A DNA stretch of 64,000 nt from RUG708 sp050946535 (GCA_050946535.1 JBMNUZ010000001.1:62001-126000); one strand, 5' to 3'. Counted from the stretch's first letter, positions 32,203-41,900 are shown. Numbers and translations are program-made. Notes: generated by a model not told the origin, from the sequence alone.

Positions 32203-32913
32203 ATGCATGAAGACCGGAGCATAATTCTCGTCGTCGAAGACGAGAAACCTATTTCGGATATAATAAAATTCAACCTCGAAAAAGAGGGATATGAGGTAAT
32301 TACAGCTTATGACGGGGAAGAGGCTCTTGAGAAGCAGGAGGCGGAGGATCCCGACCTCGTGCTTCTGGACGTCATGCTGCCGAAGCTGGACGGATTCGAA
32401 GTCTGCAGGCGCATAAGACAGAAGAGCATGGTTCCTATAATCATCCTCACCGCGAAGGAGGAGGAAGTAGACAAGGTTCTCGGACTCGAGCTCGGAGCCG
32501 ACGATTACATGACGAAACCGTTCGGCATGAGGGAGCTTCTAGCCAGGATAAAGGCAAATATAAGGCGCGCGTCGCTTACGCTGGGACCTGAAATAGACAC
32601 CGTGAAGCCGAATGTCAGGAAATTCGGAGACCTGGTCATCGATATGAACAGGTACGAGGTCAAGAAAAACGGTGAAGTCATAGACCTCACTCTGAGAGAA
32701 TTCGAGCTGCTGAGGTTCCTTGCCGGCCACGCCGACAAGGTCTTCGAGCGCGAAGAGCTTTTAAAGGAAGTCTGGGGCTACGAATATTACGGTGACATAC
32801 GTACAGTCGACGTCACGGTACGCCGCCTGCGCGAGAAAATAGAGGACAATCCCGGCGACCCTCAGTATATTCTTACAAAAAGGGGCGTAGGATACTACTT
32901 CAGAGAACCTTAA
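32203..32913 (+). CDS. walR: OmpR-family response regulator WalR/YycF
   Basis: A 236-residue response regulator. The receiver domain has the acidic pair in LVVEDEKP, phosphoacceptor Asp56 in LVLLDVMLPKLDG and LTAKEEEVDKVLGLELGADDYMTKPFGMRELLARI. The winged-helix output domain ends VWGYEYYGDIRTVDVTVRRLREKIEDNPGDPQYILTKRGVGYYF. This text is very close to WalR/YycF, the essential regulator of cell-wall turnover in Bacillota. Start ATG 32203 lies 8 bases after GAGGT; ATG 32197 is possible but too close. walK follows 16 bases later. WalR-type boxes occur at 11533 before the wal accessory genes, which here are 20 kb away. Confidence 0.92.
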   Translation: MHEDRSIILVVEDEKPISDIIKFNLEKEGYEVITAYDGEEALEKQEAEDPDLVLLDVMLPKLDGFEVCRRIRQKSMVPIIILTAKEEEVDKVLGLELGADDYMTKPFGMRELLARIKANIRRASLTLGPEIDTVKPNVRKFGDLVIDMNRYEVKKNGEVIDLTLREFELLRFLAGHADKVFEREELLKEVWGYEYYGDIRTVDVTVRRLREKIEDNPGDPQYILTKRGVGYYFREP

Positions 32914-32929
32914 AATCAGGGGGAACATT

Positions 32930-34777
32930 TTGGGAAAATCTGATCACAGCGGACGCAGCATGAAATGGCGGATCATATTCATGTTTTTCGTCATTATCTT
33001 CATAACGATGGCTGTGGCCGGTGTATTTATAATATATCAATTCGGAACATTCCAGGACAGACAGGTCAGGGAAAACTGCGCCGATATCGCCGGCGCTGTA
33101 TCTGCTTCTCTGCCGACGTCTGACGCCCAGAGCCTCGAGACAGACGATCAGGAGCTGGATGATGCGGTTGCCGAATGGCAGCTGGGTTCCGGATACGATA
33201 TGTATATTGTCGGTGACGGCAGCGTCATCGTTTCGTCGACTACAGAAAATACCGGAGTTCAGGCGAAGACAATTCTTGACGTATCGCTGATAAAACAGGC
33301 GGAGGAATCAGGCTCCGCATATAAACAATACAGCCTGGAAAGCGGGATCCCGGTTACGGATTACGCGGTATCGGTGAAAAACAGCAGCGGAACAGTGATC
33401 GGCACACTGTATCTGCGCGCGGACATGAGCGCTTCGAAGCAGGCGGTTCACCAGGCGCTTATGATCTATCTTCAGGCGATGGCGGCCGCTCTCATCATCG
33501 CTGTCATTCTTGCGCTTATATTTACCGGCACGATTACCGGCCCGGTAAAGAAACTCACGCGCAGGGCTGAAAACATGGCTGCCGGAGATTTTTCCGAGGA
33601 TATCGAGGTTAAATCAAATGATGAAATCGGCAGGCTCGCATCGTCGTTCAATACGCTGAGAGTAGAGATCAAAAACAGGATAGACGAGATCACCGATGAA
33701 AAATCGAAACTTGAAACGATCCTGAAATATATGGCTGACGGGCTTGCTGCCGTGGATATGGACGGAAAGGTGATTCATATCAATGCAGCTGCAAGAGCTT
33801 ACCTCGACGTAAGCGACGAAGAAGCCGGCACCATAACGTTTAAAGACATTCTCGCTAAGTTAGGAAAAAACGATATCATGGACGGCATTACGAAAACGAC
33901 GTCTGACGAAGTCATCAGCGAAATTGATGACTACGGCGGCAGGTCGCTTTTCGTCCGCTATGCAAGGATCGTGGACGATTCGGGCGTTGACAGAGGCGTC
34001 ATAATGCTGATGCAGGACATCACGGAGCGGCAGAAGCTCGACAGAATGCAGAAGGATTTCGTCGCAAATGTCTCTCACGAGCTCAGGACTCCGATCACGA
34101 CGATAAAAAGTTATACGGAGACGCTCATGGAGGGCGGCGTAGATTCGCAGACGGAGGCTTCGTTCCTCAAGGTCATCGACGACGAAGCCGAGCGGATGTC
34201 TCATCTCGTTACCGACCTGCTTCAGTTGTCGAGGCTTGACAGCAACAAGCAGAAACTCAATCTCACACGTCTCGATATCAACACGCTCCTTCAGGTATGC
34301 GTCAAGAAAGTCAGACTCATGGCAAAGGCGAAGGATCAGGATATCGCCTGTATTTTCAACGAGGATACGCGCATCGACATCATGGCAGACAGAGATATGA
34401 TGCAGCAGGTTATTCTGAACATTCTCACGAATGCGATAAAGTACACGCCTGAGGGCGGACGGATTATCGTGGATTCGTCGCGTGAGGGCGATGCAGCGAA
34501 ATTTACGATACAGGACAACGGCATAGGAATAAGCAGAGACGATCTCTCGAGGATATTCGAAAGGTTCTACAGAGCTGACAAAGCCCGTTCGAGGGCGATG
34601 GGAGGAACAGGCCTGGGACTTTCGATCGCGAAGAACATCGTCGAAGCTCACAGCGGCACCATCGATATAGACAGCGAGGAAGGCGTCGGTACGACGGTTA
34701 CCGTAATGATGCCGCTTGCAACCAGCATGCTCCATACAGAAAAACTTTCACATGACACGAAATCAGGTGACAGATAG
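32930..34777 (+). CDS. walK: Sensor histidine kinase WalK/YycG
   Basis: A 615-residue kinase. Transmembrane helices lie at about 13-36 and 179-200, enclosing an extracytoplasmic PAS-like sensor domain of about 140 residues. HAMP (205-255), a cytoplasmic PAS domain (260-365), HisKA with His383 in FVANVSHELRTPITTIKSYTETL, and HATPase (ILTNAIKYTPEGG, DNGIGI, GGTGLGLSIAKNIVEAHSG) follow. This PAS-containing architecture is that of WalK. The start is TTG at 32930 with CAGGGGG upstream. It phosphorylates WalR; the usual adjacent walHI genes are not here but probably at 11717. Confidence 0.94.
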   Translation: MGKSDHSGRSMKWRIIFMFFVIIFITMAVAGVFIIYQFGTFQDRQVRENCADIAGAVSASLPTSDAQSLETDDQELDDAVAEWQLGSGYDMYIVGDGSVIVSSTTENTGVQAKTILDVSLIKQAEESGSAYKQYSLESGIPVTDYAVSVKNSSGTVIGTLYLRADMSASKQAVHQALMIYLQAMAAALIIAVILALIFTGTITGPVKKLTRRAENMAAGDFSEDIEVKSNDEIGRLASSFNTLRVEIKNRIDEITDEKSKLETILKYMADGLAAVDMDGKVIHINAAARAYLDVSDEEAGTITFKDILAKLGKNDIMDGITKTTSDEVISEIDDYGGRSLFVRYARIVDDSGVDRGVIMLMQDITERQKLDRMQKDFVANVSHELRTPITTIKSYTETLMEGGVDSQTEASFLKVIDDEAERMSHLVTDLLQLSRLDSNKQKLNLTRLDINTLLQVCVKKVRLMAKAKDQDIACIFNEDTRIDIMADRDMMQQVILNILTNAIKYTPEGGRIIVDSSREGDAAKFTIQDNGIGISRDDLSRIFERFYRADKARSRAMGGTGLGLSIAKNIVEAHSGTIDIDSEEGVGTTVTVMMPLATSMLHTEKLSHDTKSGDR

Positions 34778-34780
34778 CTT

Positions 34781-35389
34781 ATGGCCAGAACGAGAAAGAT
34801 AAGAAAAAAGAAGACGCAGAAAGACCGCGAAGTTCTTTACAGCGACAACAGCGTCATAGATATCGACAAAGAGCGAGAGGCGAGACGGCTGGAGCTGAGG
34901 AGGAAGGCAGAGGCCAAGCAGCGCAGGACAGGCCGCAAATCCATCAAGGAAGAAATGATGGAGGAAGTCAGGGCTGCTGAGCAGCCGGAAGAGGCAAATT
35001 CTGAAGGCAAGGCTGCTGCGGTAAAAATGCCGCGCCGCAAAGCGCTCTCGACACCGAAGAAGCTGCTCCTCATTCTTCTTGTGCTGCTTCTTATAGTGTT
35101 TGCAGTATCCGTAGGCAGCATCGTCCAGCTGAAACAGCAGGAAAGCGCTGCGGAGCAGGAAGTCGCCCAGCTCAAAGTCCAGAAAGCGGAGCTGCAGAAA
35201 AAGGTCAGCGACCTCGATTCCGACGAATACATCGAAAGACAGGCAAGAAACTGGCTGAAAATGGCGAAACAGGGCGATATGGTATACGTCATGGAAGGAG
35301 ATTCGATCGAACAGAATTCGGGCGTGACCAAGGAGGACGAGGAAGCGGACGCCGCCAGCAATACCAATGAAGCGGACAATTCGCTCTAG
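34781..35389 (+). CDS. Septum formation initiator (DivIC/FtsB-like)
   Basis: A 202-residue bitopic membrane protein. A long, highly basic cytoplasmic N-terminus (MARTRKIRKKKTQKDRE) precedes one membrane helix at about 92-111 (LLLILLVLLLIVFAVSVGSI). An external coiled coil of about 45 residues follows (QQESAAEQEVAQLKVQKAELQKKVSDLDSDEYIERQARNWLKM), ending in the YIERQARxWLKMxKxGD motif of the DivIC/FtsB family, which links division proteins in the septum. The tail is acidic and disordered. It starts 3 bases after walK and is likely cotranscribed. DivIC is usually nearer 120 aa, so both tails are extended. Confidence 0.85.
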   Translation: MARTRKIRKKKTQKDREVLYSDNSVIDIDKEREARRLELRRKAEAKQRRTGRKSIKEEMMEEVRAAEQPEEANSEGKAAAVKMPRRKALSTPKKLLLILLVLLLIVFAVSVGSIVQLKQQESAAEQEVAQLKVQKAELQKKVSDLDSDEYIERQARNWLKMAKQGDMVYVMEGDSIEQNSGVTKEDEEADAASNTNEADNSL

Positions 35390-35430
35390 AGGTGCTGGAA
35401 AAGAGCTGATTTACCCTGAAAGGATATGCG

Positions 35431-35982
35431 ATGAAACAGCATATAAACGAAGTTATTGTTGTTGAGGGAAGAGATGATATCGATGCGGTCAGCAAGGCTG
35501 TAAACGCCGATATCATAGCAACCCACGGCTATGGCATTACAAAGGATACTCTGGAGCGGATAAAAAACGCTTACGAAACCAGAGGAATTATCATCCTTAC
35601 CGACCCGGACAATCCGGGGCAGCGCATAAGAAAGCGGCTTACAGATCTGTTCCCGGATGCGGGGCAGGCGTATATCTCGCGCAGCGAAGCCGTTTCAAAG
35701 GACGATATCGGTGTAGAAAACGCATCGCCGGATGTCATAGCGAAGGCCCTCGAGGCTGCCGGGCGCACAGTATCAGACATGACCGAGGAATACACCCCGG
35801 CAGACATGATGCGTTACGGCTTGTCGGGCGGCAGAGGCTCGCGCGATCTGCGCGACAGACTCGGCCGGAAGCTCGGCATCGGTTACGGCAATGCCGCGGC
35901 CTTTCTCAAGCGTCTTAACGGATATGGCATCGAGCGCGGAGAACTTGAAAGGTTATTGACAGAGATCCAAAATGAAACGTAA
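35431..35982 (+). CDS. rnmV: Ribonuclease M5
   Basis: RNase M5 (183 aa) performs the final maturation of 5S rRNA in Bacillota. It is a Toprim-domain nuclease: the catalytic Glu lies in IVVEGRDDIDAVSKAV and the acidic metal site in ILTDPDNPGQRIRKRL. HGYGI, ASPDVIAKAL and LGIGYGNAAAFLKRLNGYGI are further family blocks. AAAGGA lies upstream of the ATG. The last 11 bases overlap the start of rsmA, the standard rnmV-rsmA pairing. Confidence 0.96.
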   Translation: MKQHINEVIVVEGRDDIDAVSKAVNADIIATHGYGITKDTLERIKNAYETRGIIILTDPDNPGQRIRKRLTDLFPDAGQAYISRSEAVSKDDIGVENASPDVIAKALEAAGRTVSDMTEEYTPADMMRYGLSGGRGSRDLRDRLGRKLGIGYGNAAAFLKRLNGYGIERGELERLLTEIQNET

Positions 35983-36913
35983 TAAAGGCCGTTCGTCCCG
36001 GGCGGCAGGCATAAAAAGAAAGTACGGTTTTCACAATTCGAAGAGCCTCGGCCAGAACTTCCTTACAGACGAATCGGTAATAGACGATATTGTAGAGGCG
36101 TCGGGCACAGGACCCGGGGATCTCGTAATAGAAATCGGACCGGGAATGGGTGTCCTGACGGCTGCTGCTGCGGAACGCGCAGGCAGGGTCATCGCCGTGG
36201 AAGTCGATAAACGGCTCATACCTGTGCTGTCCGAAACGCTCTCTGATTATGACAACATAGAGATAATCAACGCGGATATCATGAAGACCGACCTTAAAAA
36301 GATCATAGATGAAAACAGACCGGAGGCACCGGACGGCAGCGTCCGCATCATGGGAAACCTGCCGTACTATATAACGACTCCTATACTAATGAAACTTCTT
36401 GAAAGCCGCGTTCCGGCGGAAACGATCACGATAATGATGCAGAAAGAAGTTGCAGACAGGATCATGGCGGAACCGGGGAGCAGGACGTACGGAGCGCTTA
36501 CGGTAGCCGTATCGTACTATTGCAAAGCAAACAGGGTCAGAGAAGTTTCAAGGGAGTGCTTTTCACCAGTTCCGAAGGTCGATTCAACGGTCCTCAGGCT
36601 CGACAGGAGACACAGCAGACCGGTCGAAATAAAAGATGAGAAACTGCTTTTCGAAACGGTAAAGGCCGGATTCGGAAAACGGAGGAAGACAATGGCGAAT
36701 GCGATGTCAGGGCTGAGAGGCCTCGAAAAGAGCGACGTGTCAGAGATCCTGAAACGGGCAGGAGTCGAGCCTTCCAGGAGAGCTGAGACACTCAGCCTCG
36801 AGGAATTCGCGGCGATTTCAGACGCCGTTTACGACGCTGTGACCGCGCGGTCCGGTATTCCGGAAAGCCCGCCGGCGAAAGCACATGACCTGGCGGCAGA
36901 AATTCATAAATAA
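35972..36913 (+). CDS. rsmA: 16S rRNA dimethyladenosine transferase RsmA/KsgA
   Basis: RsmA (313 aa) dimethylates A1518 and A1519 of 16S rRNA late in 30S assembly. The cofactor-binding and catalytic motifs are clear: KSLGQNFLTDESVID, VIEIGPGMGVLTAAAAERAGRVIAVEVDKRL, INADIMKTDL and the adenine-binding NLPYYITTPILMKLLES. The C-terminal domain ends KRAGVEPSRRAETLSLEEFAAISDAVY, and about 25 extra residues follow. It is coupled to rnmV by an 11-base overlap. Confidence 0.96.
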   Translation: MKRNKGRSSRAAGIKRKYGFHNSKSLGQNFLTDESVIDDIVEASGTGPGDLVIEIGPGMGVLTAAAAERAGRVIAVEVDKRLIPVLSETLSDYDNIEIINADIMKTDLKKIIDENRPEAPDGSVRIMGNLPYYITTPILMKLLESRVPAETITIMMQKEVADRIMAEPGSRTYGALTVAVSYYCKANRVREVSRECFSPVPKVDSTVLRLDRRHSRPVEIKDEKLLFETVKAGFGKRRKTMANAMSGLRGLEKSDVSEILKRAGVEPSRRAETLSLEEFAAISDAVYDAVTARSGIPESPPAKAHDLAAEIHK

Positions 36914-36959
36914 ATTGTAGTACCAGTATTTTAATATTAATCGCTTGAAACAAGGAAAA

Positions 36960-37397
36960 ATGGAGAGAATTCTATCAGACCTTCTCGACTGGCGCATGCA
37001 GTTCGAGAATTTTAAAACGCTGATCCTTACAGGAAGCTCCGAAAAGGACAGAATGAACGTAATAAGACAGTTTGCGGCCAAAAATTTTGAAAGCATGGTG
37101 CATGTAAATCTCAGAAACAATGAAAAGATCCGGGAATACATGAACAACAACCCGGCAGGAAGAGACGCATACCGTTTTCTTGAAAAGGCAGTCATGGAAA
37201 TGATCATGCCTATAGATACTGTCGTAGTTCTTGAGAACGCTGATTCGCTGAATCCGGCGGCGTTCCGGGACTATGCCGAAAATCTTTTCGCCCCGGAGGA
37301 CACTTGTTTCCTGATAATGACGGGCGAATTCAGTGACGAGGACCTTGCACCTCTCGCGGAGAGCTGCATCCATGTAGTTCTTCCGCCTAAAGAGTAA
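36960..37397 (+). CDS. Degenerate AAA ATPase-like protein
   Basis: A 145-residue protein resembling only the N-terminal part of AAA_14 (DUF4143-associated) ATPases: FKTLILTGSSEKDRMNVIRQFAAKNFESMVHVNLRNNEKI aligns with their P-loop strand, loop and following strand, and PIDTVVVLENADSLNPAAFRDYAENL with Walker B. The Walker A GKT is missing: GSSEKDRM stands where GxxxxGK(T/S) is expected, so nucleotide binding is doubtful. The usual C-terminal DUF4143 domain is absent. Start ATG 36960 follows AAGGA; a TTG at 36945 is less likely. It lies between rsmA and the SLH protein and could be a decayed or repurposed ATPase. Confidence 0.65.
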   Translation: MERILSDLLDWRMQFENFKTLILTGSSEKDRMNVIRQFAAKNFESMVHVNLRNNEKIREYMNNNPAGRDAYRFLEKAVMEMIMPIDTVVVLENADSLNPAAFRDYAENLFAPEDTCFLIMTGEFSDEDLAPLAESCIHVVLPPKE

Positions 37398-37428
37398 GGA
37401 AATTTCTCACACAGGGAGGGTATAAGAG

Positions 37429-39846
37429 ATGAGCAAGAAAATGCACAGACTGGCGACTGCCGTACTGGCGATCGCGATGACTGCTGCTGTTGCGGCGGCA
37501 CCGGTAACGCCTGTTTTCTCAGGCCTTACGAACAGCAACGCGTATGCAGCGACCACGACATTTTCGGATATTTCCGGCCACTGGGCAAAAGCTTATATAA
37601 CCAAGGCGGTAAGCCTCGGAATCGTAAGCGGATATCCAGACGGTACATTCAGACCGGATAATTCTGTTTCGAGAGCGGAGTTCACGCACATGTTAAATGC
37701 AGCACTCGGCAATACCGGAACGGAGGAACCTTCGTTCAGCGACATCACTTCGAGCGAATGGTATTATAATGACGTCTGCAAGAGCGTCGCGGCCGGATAT
37801 ATAGCGGGCTACGAAGACGGCACGTTCAGACCGGTCAAGACGATCACACGGCAGGAGGCTGCAGCGATCATAGCGAGAATAGTCCCTGCATACGGATCGG
37901 AAGGCGATCTTTCCAAATTCAGCGACGCTTCCTCTGTAGCAGACTGGGCGGAGACTTCGATGGAGAAGATGGTCGGCAAAGGCTATATCAGCGGATCCGA
38001 CGGAAAGCTCAATCCTGAATCGAATCTCACGAGAGCAGAGGCTGTGAAGATCATCGTGGATATTGTCGAAGGCGAGAACATCATCAGCAAAAATCAGACG
38101 ATAGTCCAGACAGGCGTGACTATCAAAGACACGATTTATTCCAACCAGATTTCGGTAGGTTCGGCAGTAGGCGACGGCAATGCGAAGTTCGACAACTGCA
38201 CCGTTCTTGGAAATATCAACGTACAGGGCGGAGGAAACTCGTCGAGCGAATGCGTACAGCTGATCAATACGAGAGCCTCGAAAGTAACCGTCAACCGGGA
38301 CGATGACGCGGTCAGAGTTCTGGCAAAGGGAGAATCGACTGTACTTTCAACATATGTAGAGGATTCAGCGATTCTTGAGGAGGAAAGTCTTTCGACCGGC
38401 GGCGGATTCGGAAACGGGTTCGTAGATGTCTATATGGAGAGAAAGTCTGACCTCACTCTCCAGGCGGATATAGACACTCTGGAAATGCTGGGAGCGAAAT
38501 GCGATGCCACGCTGTCAGACGGAGCATCTGCTGAAACCGTAAATATCGACGAAGACTCGTCGCGGAGCGACCTTACCGTAGAGGAAGGAGCTTCTGCCGG
38601 CACGGTCAACGTCAACGGCGAGAGCACGGCAATGCACGGCAAGGGCACCGTTAATACGATAAACGCAAATGCCGACAGCCTCACTTACGAGTCAGAGCCT
38701 GGAACTATGAATATCGGATCAAACGTGACCGTCAAACCGGTTCTCAACGTCGATCCGTCGGAAGCTCTTACGATTACCGTAACGCCGTCTGACGGCTCTA
38801 CAGATATATCGGTGAGTGACAATATCGAGGTCAAGTTCAGCTCTGCGGTCCACGCAACGGGTTCCGATCAGACGACTCTTACAGATGTGCAGGCGCAGTC
38901 GCTGATTCTGCTGAAGAAAGACGACAGCACCGGTGAAAATATTCCTTGCACGGTTACAGTTAATAATAACGGCGCAGGCGTGACCATCGATCCGGAGGGC
39001 ACTCTCGCTCACGGCACTACATATTATGTCCGTATAGGAAACGGCGATCTGACGGATGCTTACGGCAATACGAACGATCTGTTCATTTCGGGATTCACAA
39101 CGACCGGAACCAGGCAGGACACAGCGGCGGAACTCAATTCTCTTGAGGTCGGAGTAACCGACGGCGGCACCGTAGATTACAGCACTATGTCGACCGATGC
39201 CGACGCTTCGAATGTATATTACATCGGAACTCAGGCACGTACGATCAATGTGAAGATAAGCACTCTGATTCCGTCGCCTGTCGCAGAAATATCGCTTAAT
39301 ACCGATGTTAAATCGCTCTCGCAGTCCGAAGGCTCGGTTTCATTTGTGATTCCGGCAGGGACTGGCGACCCGGGAACGATTGAGATAAAGCTTTCGAGCA
39401 CAGACGGCGATTATGCCGAGACTACCTACAAAGTAACTCTCGTAAGGCTTACGACAGCGATAAAGTCTGCATCTATTCAGGGCAGCAGTACAGATCTGAA
39501 TCTGTTCGATTCACTCTCGTCGGCTCAGAGCGCAAATGCGGATACGGTAAGCGTTTCAGGTCTGAGCGGAAGCCTGATCGAGCTCGTGCCTGAACTGCAG
39601 GAGACAGCGAACAGCAATGCTGTTTCGGTATCGGTTGCAAAGTATGACGCAGATACAAGTTCATGGACGAACGTGGACGAATCGACGCAGACAGATGGTG
39701 CGTGGACGCTCGGAACGAAATCGTCGGCATCTTCTGCCAGCGGCATATACAGGATCACGACGAAGGTAAATGTCTGCGGATCGTCGAGCGTCAACGGATC
39801 ACAGACAGAGACAGCTGTCAAATATTTAAATCTCTCATTCAGCTGA
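37429..39846 (+). CDS. Secreted S-layer homology (SLH) domain protein
   Basis: An 805-residue exported protein. A signal peptide occupies residues 1 to about 41 (basic start, hydrophobic core, cleavage near NAYAA). Three SLH domains follow: about 45-85 (FSDISGHWAKAYITKAVSLGIVSGYPDGTFRP), 104-150 (FSDITSSEWYYNDVCKSVAAGYIAGYEDGTFRP) and 163-210 (degenerate: WAETSMEKMVGKGYISGSDGKLNPES). They anchor proteins to pyruvylated secondary wall polymers. Residues 220-430 look beta-solenoid-like and Ser/Thr/Asp-rich. A Big_5-type Ig-like domain follows (VDPSEALTITVTPSDGSTDISVSDNIEVKFSS), then a low-homology C-terminus. The ATG has GGGAGGG upstream. Function beyond surface attachment is unknown. Confidence 0.9.
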   Translation: MSKKMHRLATAVLAIAMTAAVAAAPVTPVFSGLTNSNAYAATTTFSDISGHWAKAYITKAVSLGIVSGYPDGTFRPDNSVSRAEFTHMLNAALGNTGTEEPSFSDITSSEWYYNDVCKSVAAGYIAGYEDGTFRPVKTITRQEAAAIIARIVPAYGSEGDLSKFSDASSVADWAETSMEKMVGKGYISGSDGKLNPESNLTRAEAVKIIVDIVEGENIISKNQTIVQTGVTIKDTIYSNQISVGSAVGDGNAKFDNCTVLGNINVQGGGNSSSECVQLINTRASKVTVNRDDDAVRVLAKGESTVLSTYVEDSAILEEESLSTGGGFGNGFVDVYMERKSDLTLQADIDTLEMLGAKCDATLSDGASAETVNIDEDSSRSDLTVEEGASAGTVNVNGESTAMHGKGTVNTINANADSLTYESEPGTMNIGSNVTVKPVLNVDPSEALTITVTPSDGSTDISVSDNIEVKFSSAVHATGSDQTTLTDVQAQSLILLKKDDSTGENIPCTVTVNNNGAGVTIDPEGTLAHGTTYYVRIGNGDLTDAYGNTNDLFISGFTTTGTRQDTAAELNSLEVGVTDGGTVDYSTMSTDADASNVYYIGTQARTINVKISTLIPSPVAEISLNTDVKSLSQSEGSVSFVIPAGTGDPGTIEIKLSSTDGDYAETTYKVTLVRLTTAIKSASIQGSSTDLNLFDSLSSAQSANADTVSVSGLSGSLIELVPELQETANSNAVSVSVAKYDADTSSWTNVDESTQTDGAWTLGTKSSASSASGIYRITTKVNVCGSSSVNGSQTETAVKYLNLSFS

Positions 39847-39926
39847 TGATTCGTGCGGCTGAAGGGCTTGTTTCAAGATAAAGAAAACACCAGCACGTGC
39901 AGGCTGGCAATACGGATAAAAAACAG

Positions 39927-39959
39927 GGGCCGGCGTTCCTTAAATCGGAACGCCGGCCC
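39927..39959. terminator. Bidirectional hairpin between SLH gene and potD
   Basis: GGGCCGGCGTTCC pairs perfectly with GGAACGCCGGCCC around TTAAATC. An A-run (AAAAAACA) lies before it and C/T-rich text after, so it can terminate the minus-strand pot operon and probably also the SLH gene. Confidence 0.8.
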
Positions 39960-40014
39960 TCTCTCTGTCATATGCTTTCTGCGCTTGTTATTCTGGTTGA
40001 TGCCGGGGTTATGC

Positions 40015-41088
40015 TCATGCGCTCATTATCTTGATCCACAGCTTGTCGTAGAGCCTTCTGCAGTTTACAGGAAGGTTTGTATATGTCTCAAACTTGCTCT
40101 TTTCCTCGTCTGAAGGATACATAATGCTGCTGTTTTTCATGCTGTCGGGGAGAAGTTCCCGTGCAGCTGTTTCGGCCGTCGAGTAGTATATATATTCCGT
40201 ATTTGTGGCCATATTTTCTGGATCACAGATGAAGTTGATGAATTTCTCCGCACCCTCTGGATTTTCCGAATCCTTTGGAATGCACATGGCGTCGACGTAG
40301 AGATTGCTACCTTCTTCAGGTATGTAGAAGCCGAGCATATCCTCGGCTCCGCTGCCGATATCCTCAAGCATCAGGAAGTAGTCGCCCGCGTAGCACGGCG
40401 CGACGGCGGCTTCTTCTCCTTCCATCTTGTCGAATATCTGATCCTGCACGTAAGCCTGAACCAGCGGCTTTTCGTCTATCAGCAGATCTGCAGCTTCCCG
40501 TATCGTATCCTCGTCCGTAGTATTGTAAGATTCGCCGAGTTTTTTCAAAGCGATTCCTATGGCATCGCGCGAGTTGTCGAACATCAGTATCTGCTTCTTG
40601 TACTTTTTGTTCCAGAGAAGATCCCACGAGCCGATATCGGATTCGTCTTCGTCAACCATATTTTTGTTGTACACGACGCCGACGGTGCCCCATTGATACG
40701 GCACGGAATACTCGTTTTCAGGATCGTATTCGGGATTCAGAAAGCTTTCATCGACGTATTTGAAATTCGGGATGTTTGAAAAGTCGATTTTCCGGAGCAT
40801 TCCTTCCTCGATCATCCGGGACACCATGTAGTCGCTCGGAACGACTATATCGTAGTTGACGCCGCCGTTTCTGATCTTTGCGTACATCTCTTCGCACGTC
40901 GAAGCCGTCGTGTAGTTTACCTTTATGCCGGTCTCTTCTTCGAATTTGGAAAGCAGGCTGGTGTCTATATATTCACCCCAGTTGAAGACGTTTATCGATT
41001 CGCTGCTGTCCGCGGAGCATCCTGAGGCGGTGATGAGCATCGCCGCTGAAAGAAGTATGCAGGCAATTATGCATATCAGGCGTTTCAA
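40015..41088 (-). CDS. potD: Spermidine/putrescine ABC transporter substrate-binding lipoprotein
   Basis: PotD (357 aa) captures polyamines outside the membrane. The lipoprotein signal is clear: basic MKR, a hydrophobic stretch and the lipobox ITASGCS with the acylated Cys at residue 24. The mature part reads SINVFNWGEYIDTSLLSKFEEETGIKVNYTTASTCEEMYAKI, VPSDYMVSRMI and YSVPYQWGTVGVVYN, the standard PotD blocks. It is the last gene of the minus-strand potABCD cluster, overlapping potC by 4 bases (ATGA). Substrate between spermidine and putrescine cannot be distinguished here. Confidence 0.95.
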   Translation of the reverse strand: MKRLICIIACILLSAAMLITASGCSADSSESINVFNWGEYIDTSLLSKFEEETGIKVNYTTASTCEEMYAKIRNGGVNYDIVVPSDYMVSRMIEEGMLRKIDFSNIPNFKYVDESFLNPEYDPENEYSVPYQWGTVGVVYNKNMVDEDESDIGSWDLLWNKKYKKQILMFDNSRDAIGIALKKLGESYNTTDEDTIREAADLLIDEKPLVQAYVQDQIFDKMEGEEAAVAPCYAGDYFLMLEDIGSGAEDMLGFYIPEEGSNLYVDAMCIPKDSENPEGAEKFINFICDPENMATNTEYIYYSTAETAARELLPDSMKNSSIMYPSDEEKSKFETYTNLPVNCRRLYDKLWIKIMSA

Positions 41089-41900
41089 CTTTCCGTCTCC
41101 TTTCCGTTGGCTTTGAGCTCTCTGAAGTTTATCACGAGCAGGAGCAAAAGAACGACGACGAACATGATCGTGCAGAGGGCGTTGATTTCAGGGCTGATGT
41201 GCCTTTTCGTCATGCCGAATATTATTACGCCGAGCGTCTCTGTTGTAGGCCCGGACGTGAAGTAACTTACAACTACATCGTCTATTGACATTGTAAATGA
41301 AAGTATCCAGCCGGTGACGATGCCTGATTTTATCTGAGGCAGCACGACGAGACGGAATGCCTGATAGTTTGTGGCACCGAGGTCCCTGGCTGCTTCATAC
41401 TGGCGCTGGTCCATCTGCCTCAGGCGTGGCATGACGGAGAGTATAACGTAAGGCGTGTTGAATGTTATATGCGCTATGAGAAGCGTCAGGAATCCGAGCC
41501 GGAACATCTGCAGATGAAGAGTGCGCGCCATGAATATGAACAGGAGCATCAGTGATACTCCGAGGATGATGTCGGGGTTCATCATAGGGATGTTGTTGAA
41601 ATTCATCATCAGCTGGCGCGGTCTTCGTTTCATGGAAAATATGCCGAGCGCCGCCGCCGTTCCGAGAACGGTTGCAATGACAGCCGCGAGCAGCGATACT
41701 GCCAGCGTGACTTCGAGCGCGTGTATTATCGTTTCATCCTGAAGCAGGGAACGATACCATTTCAGCGTGAATCCCTTCCAGACAGATCTGCTTTTGGAAT
41801 TGTTGAAAGAGAAAATCATCAGCAGAACTATAGGAGCGTACATGAAGATGAAGATCAGTATCATGTAGATTTTTGAAGGGATGGATTTCGTCTTCGTCAT
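41085..41900 (-). CDS. potC: Spermidine/putrescine ABC transporter permease PotC
   Basis: PotC (271 aa) is one of two membrane subunits of the polyamine importer. Six hydrophobic helices are visible, and the permease EAA loop reads EAARDLGATNYQAFRLVVLPQIKSGIVTGWILSFTMSIDDVVVSYFTSGP, which is the PotC version. It contacts PotA through that loop. It overlaps both potB (4 bases) and potD (4 bases), indicating tight translational coupling. Confidence 0.95.
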   Translation of the reverse strand: MTKTKSIPSKIYMILIFIFMYAPIVLLMIFSFNNSKSRSVWKGFTLKWYRSLLQDETIIHALEVTLAVSLLAAVIATVLGTAAALGIFSMKRRPRQLMMNFNNIPMMNPDIILGVSLMLLFIFMARTLHLQMFRLGFLTLLIAHITFNTPYVILSVMPRLRQMDQRQYEAARDLGATNYQAFRLVVLPQIKSGIVTGWILSFTMSIDDVVVSYFTSGPTTETLGVIIFGMTKRHISPEINALCTIMFVVVLLLLLVINFRELKANGKETES

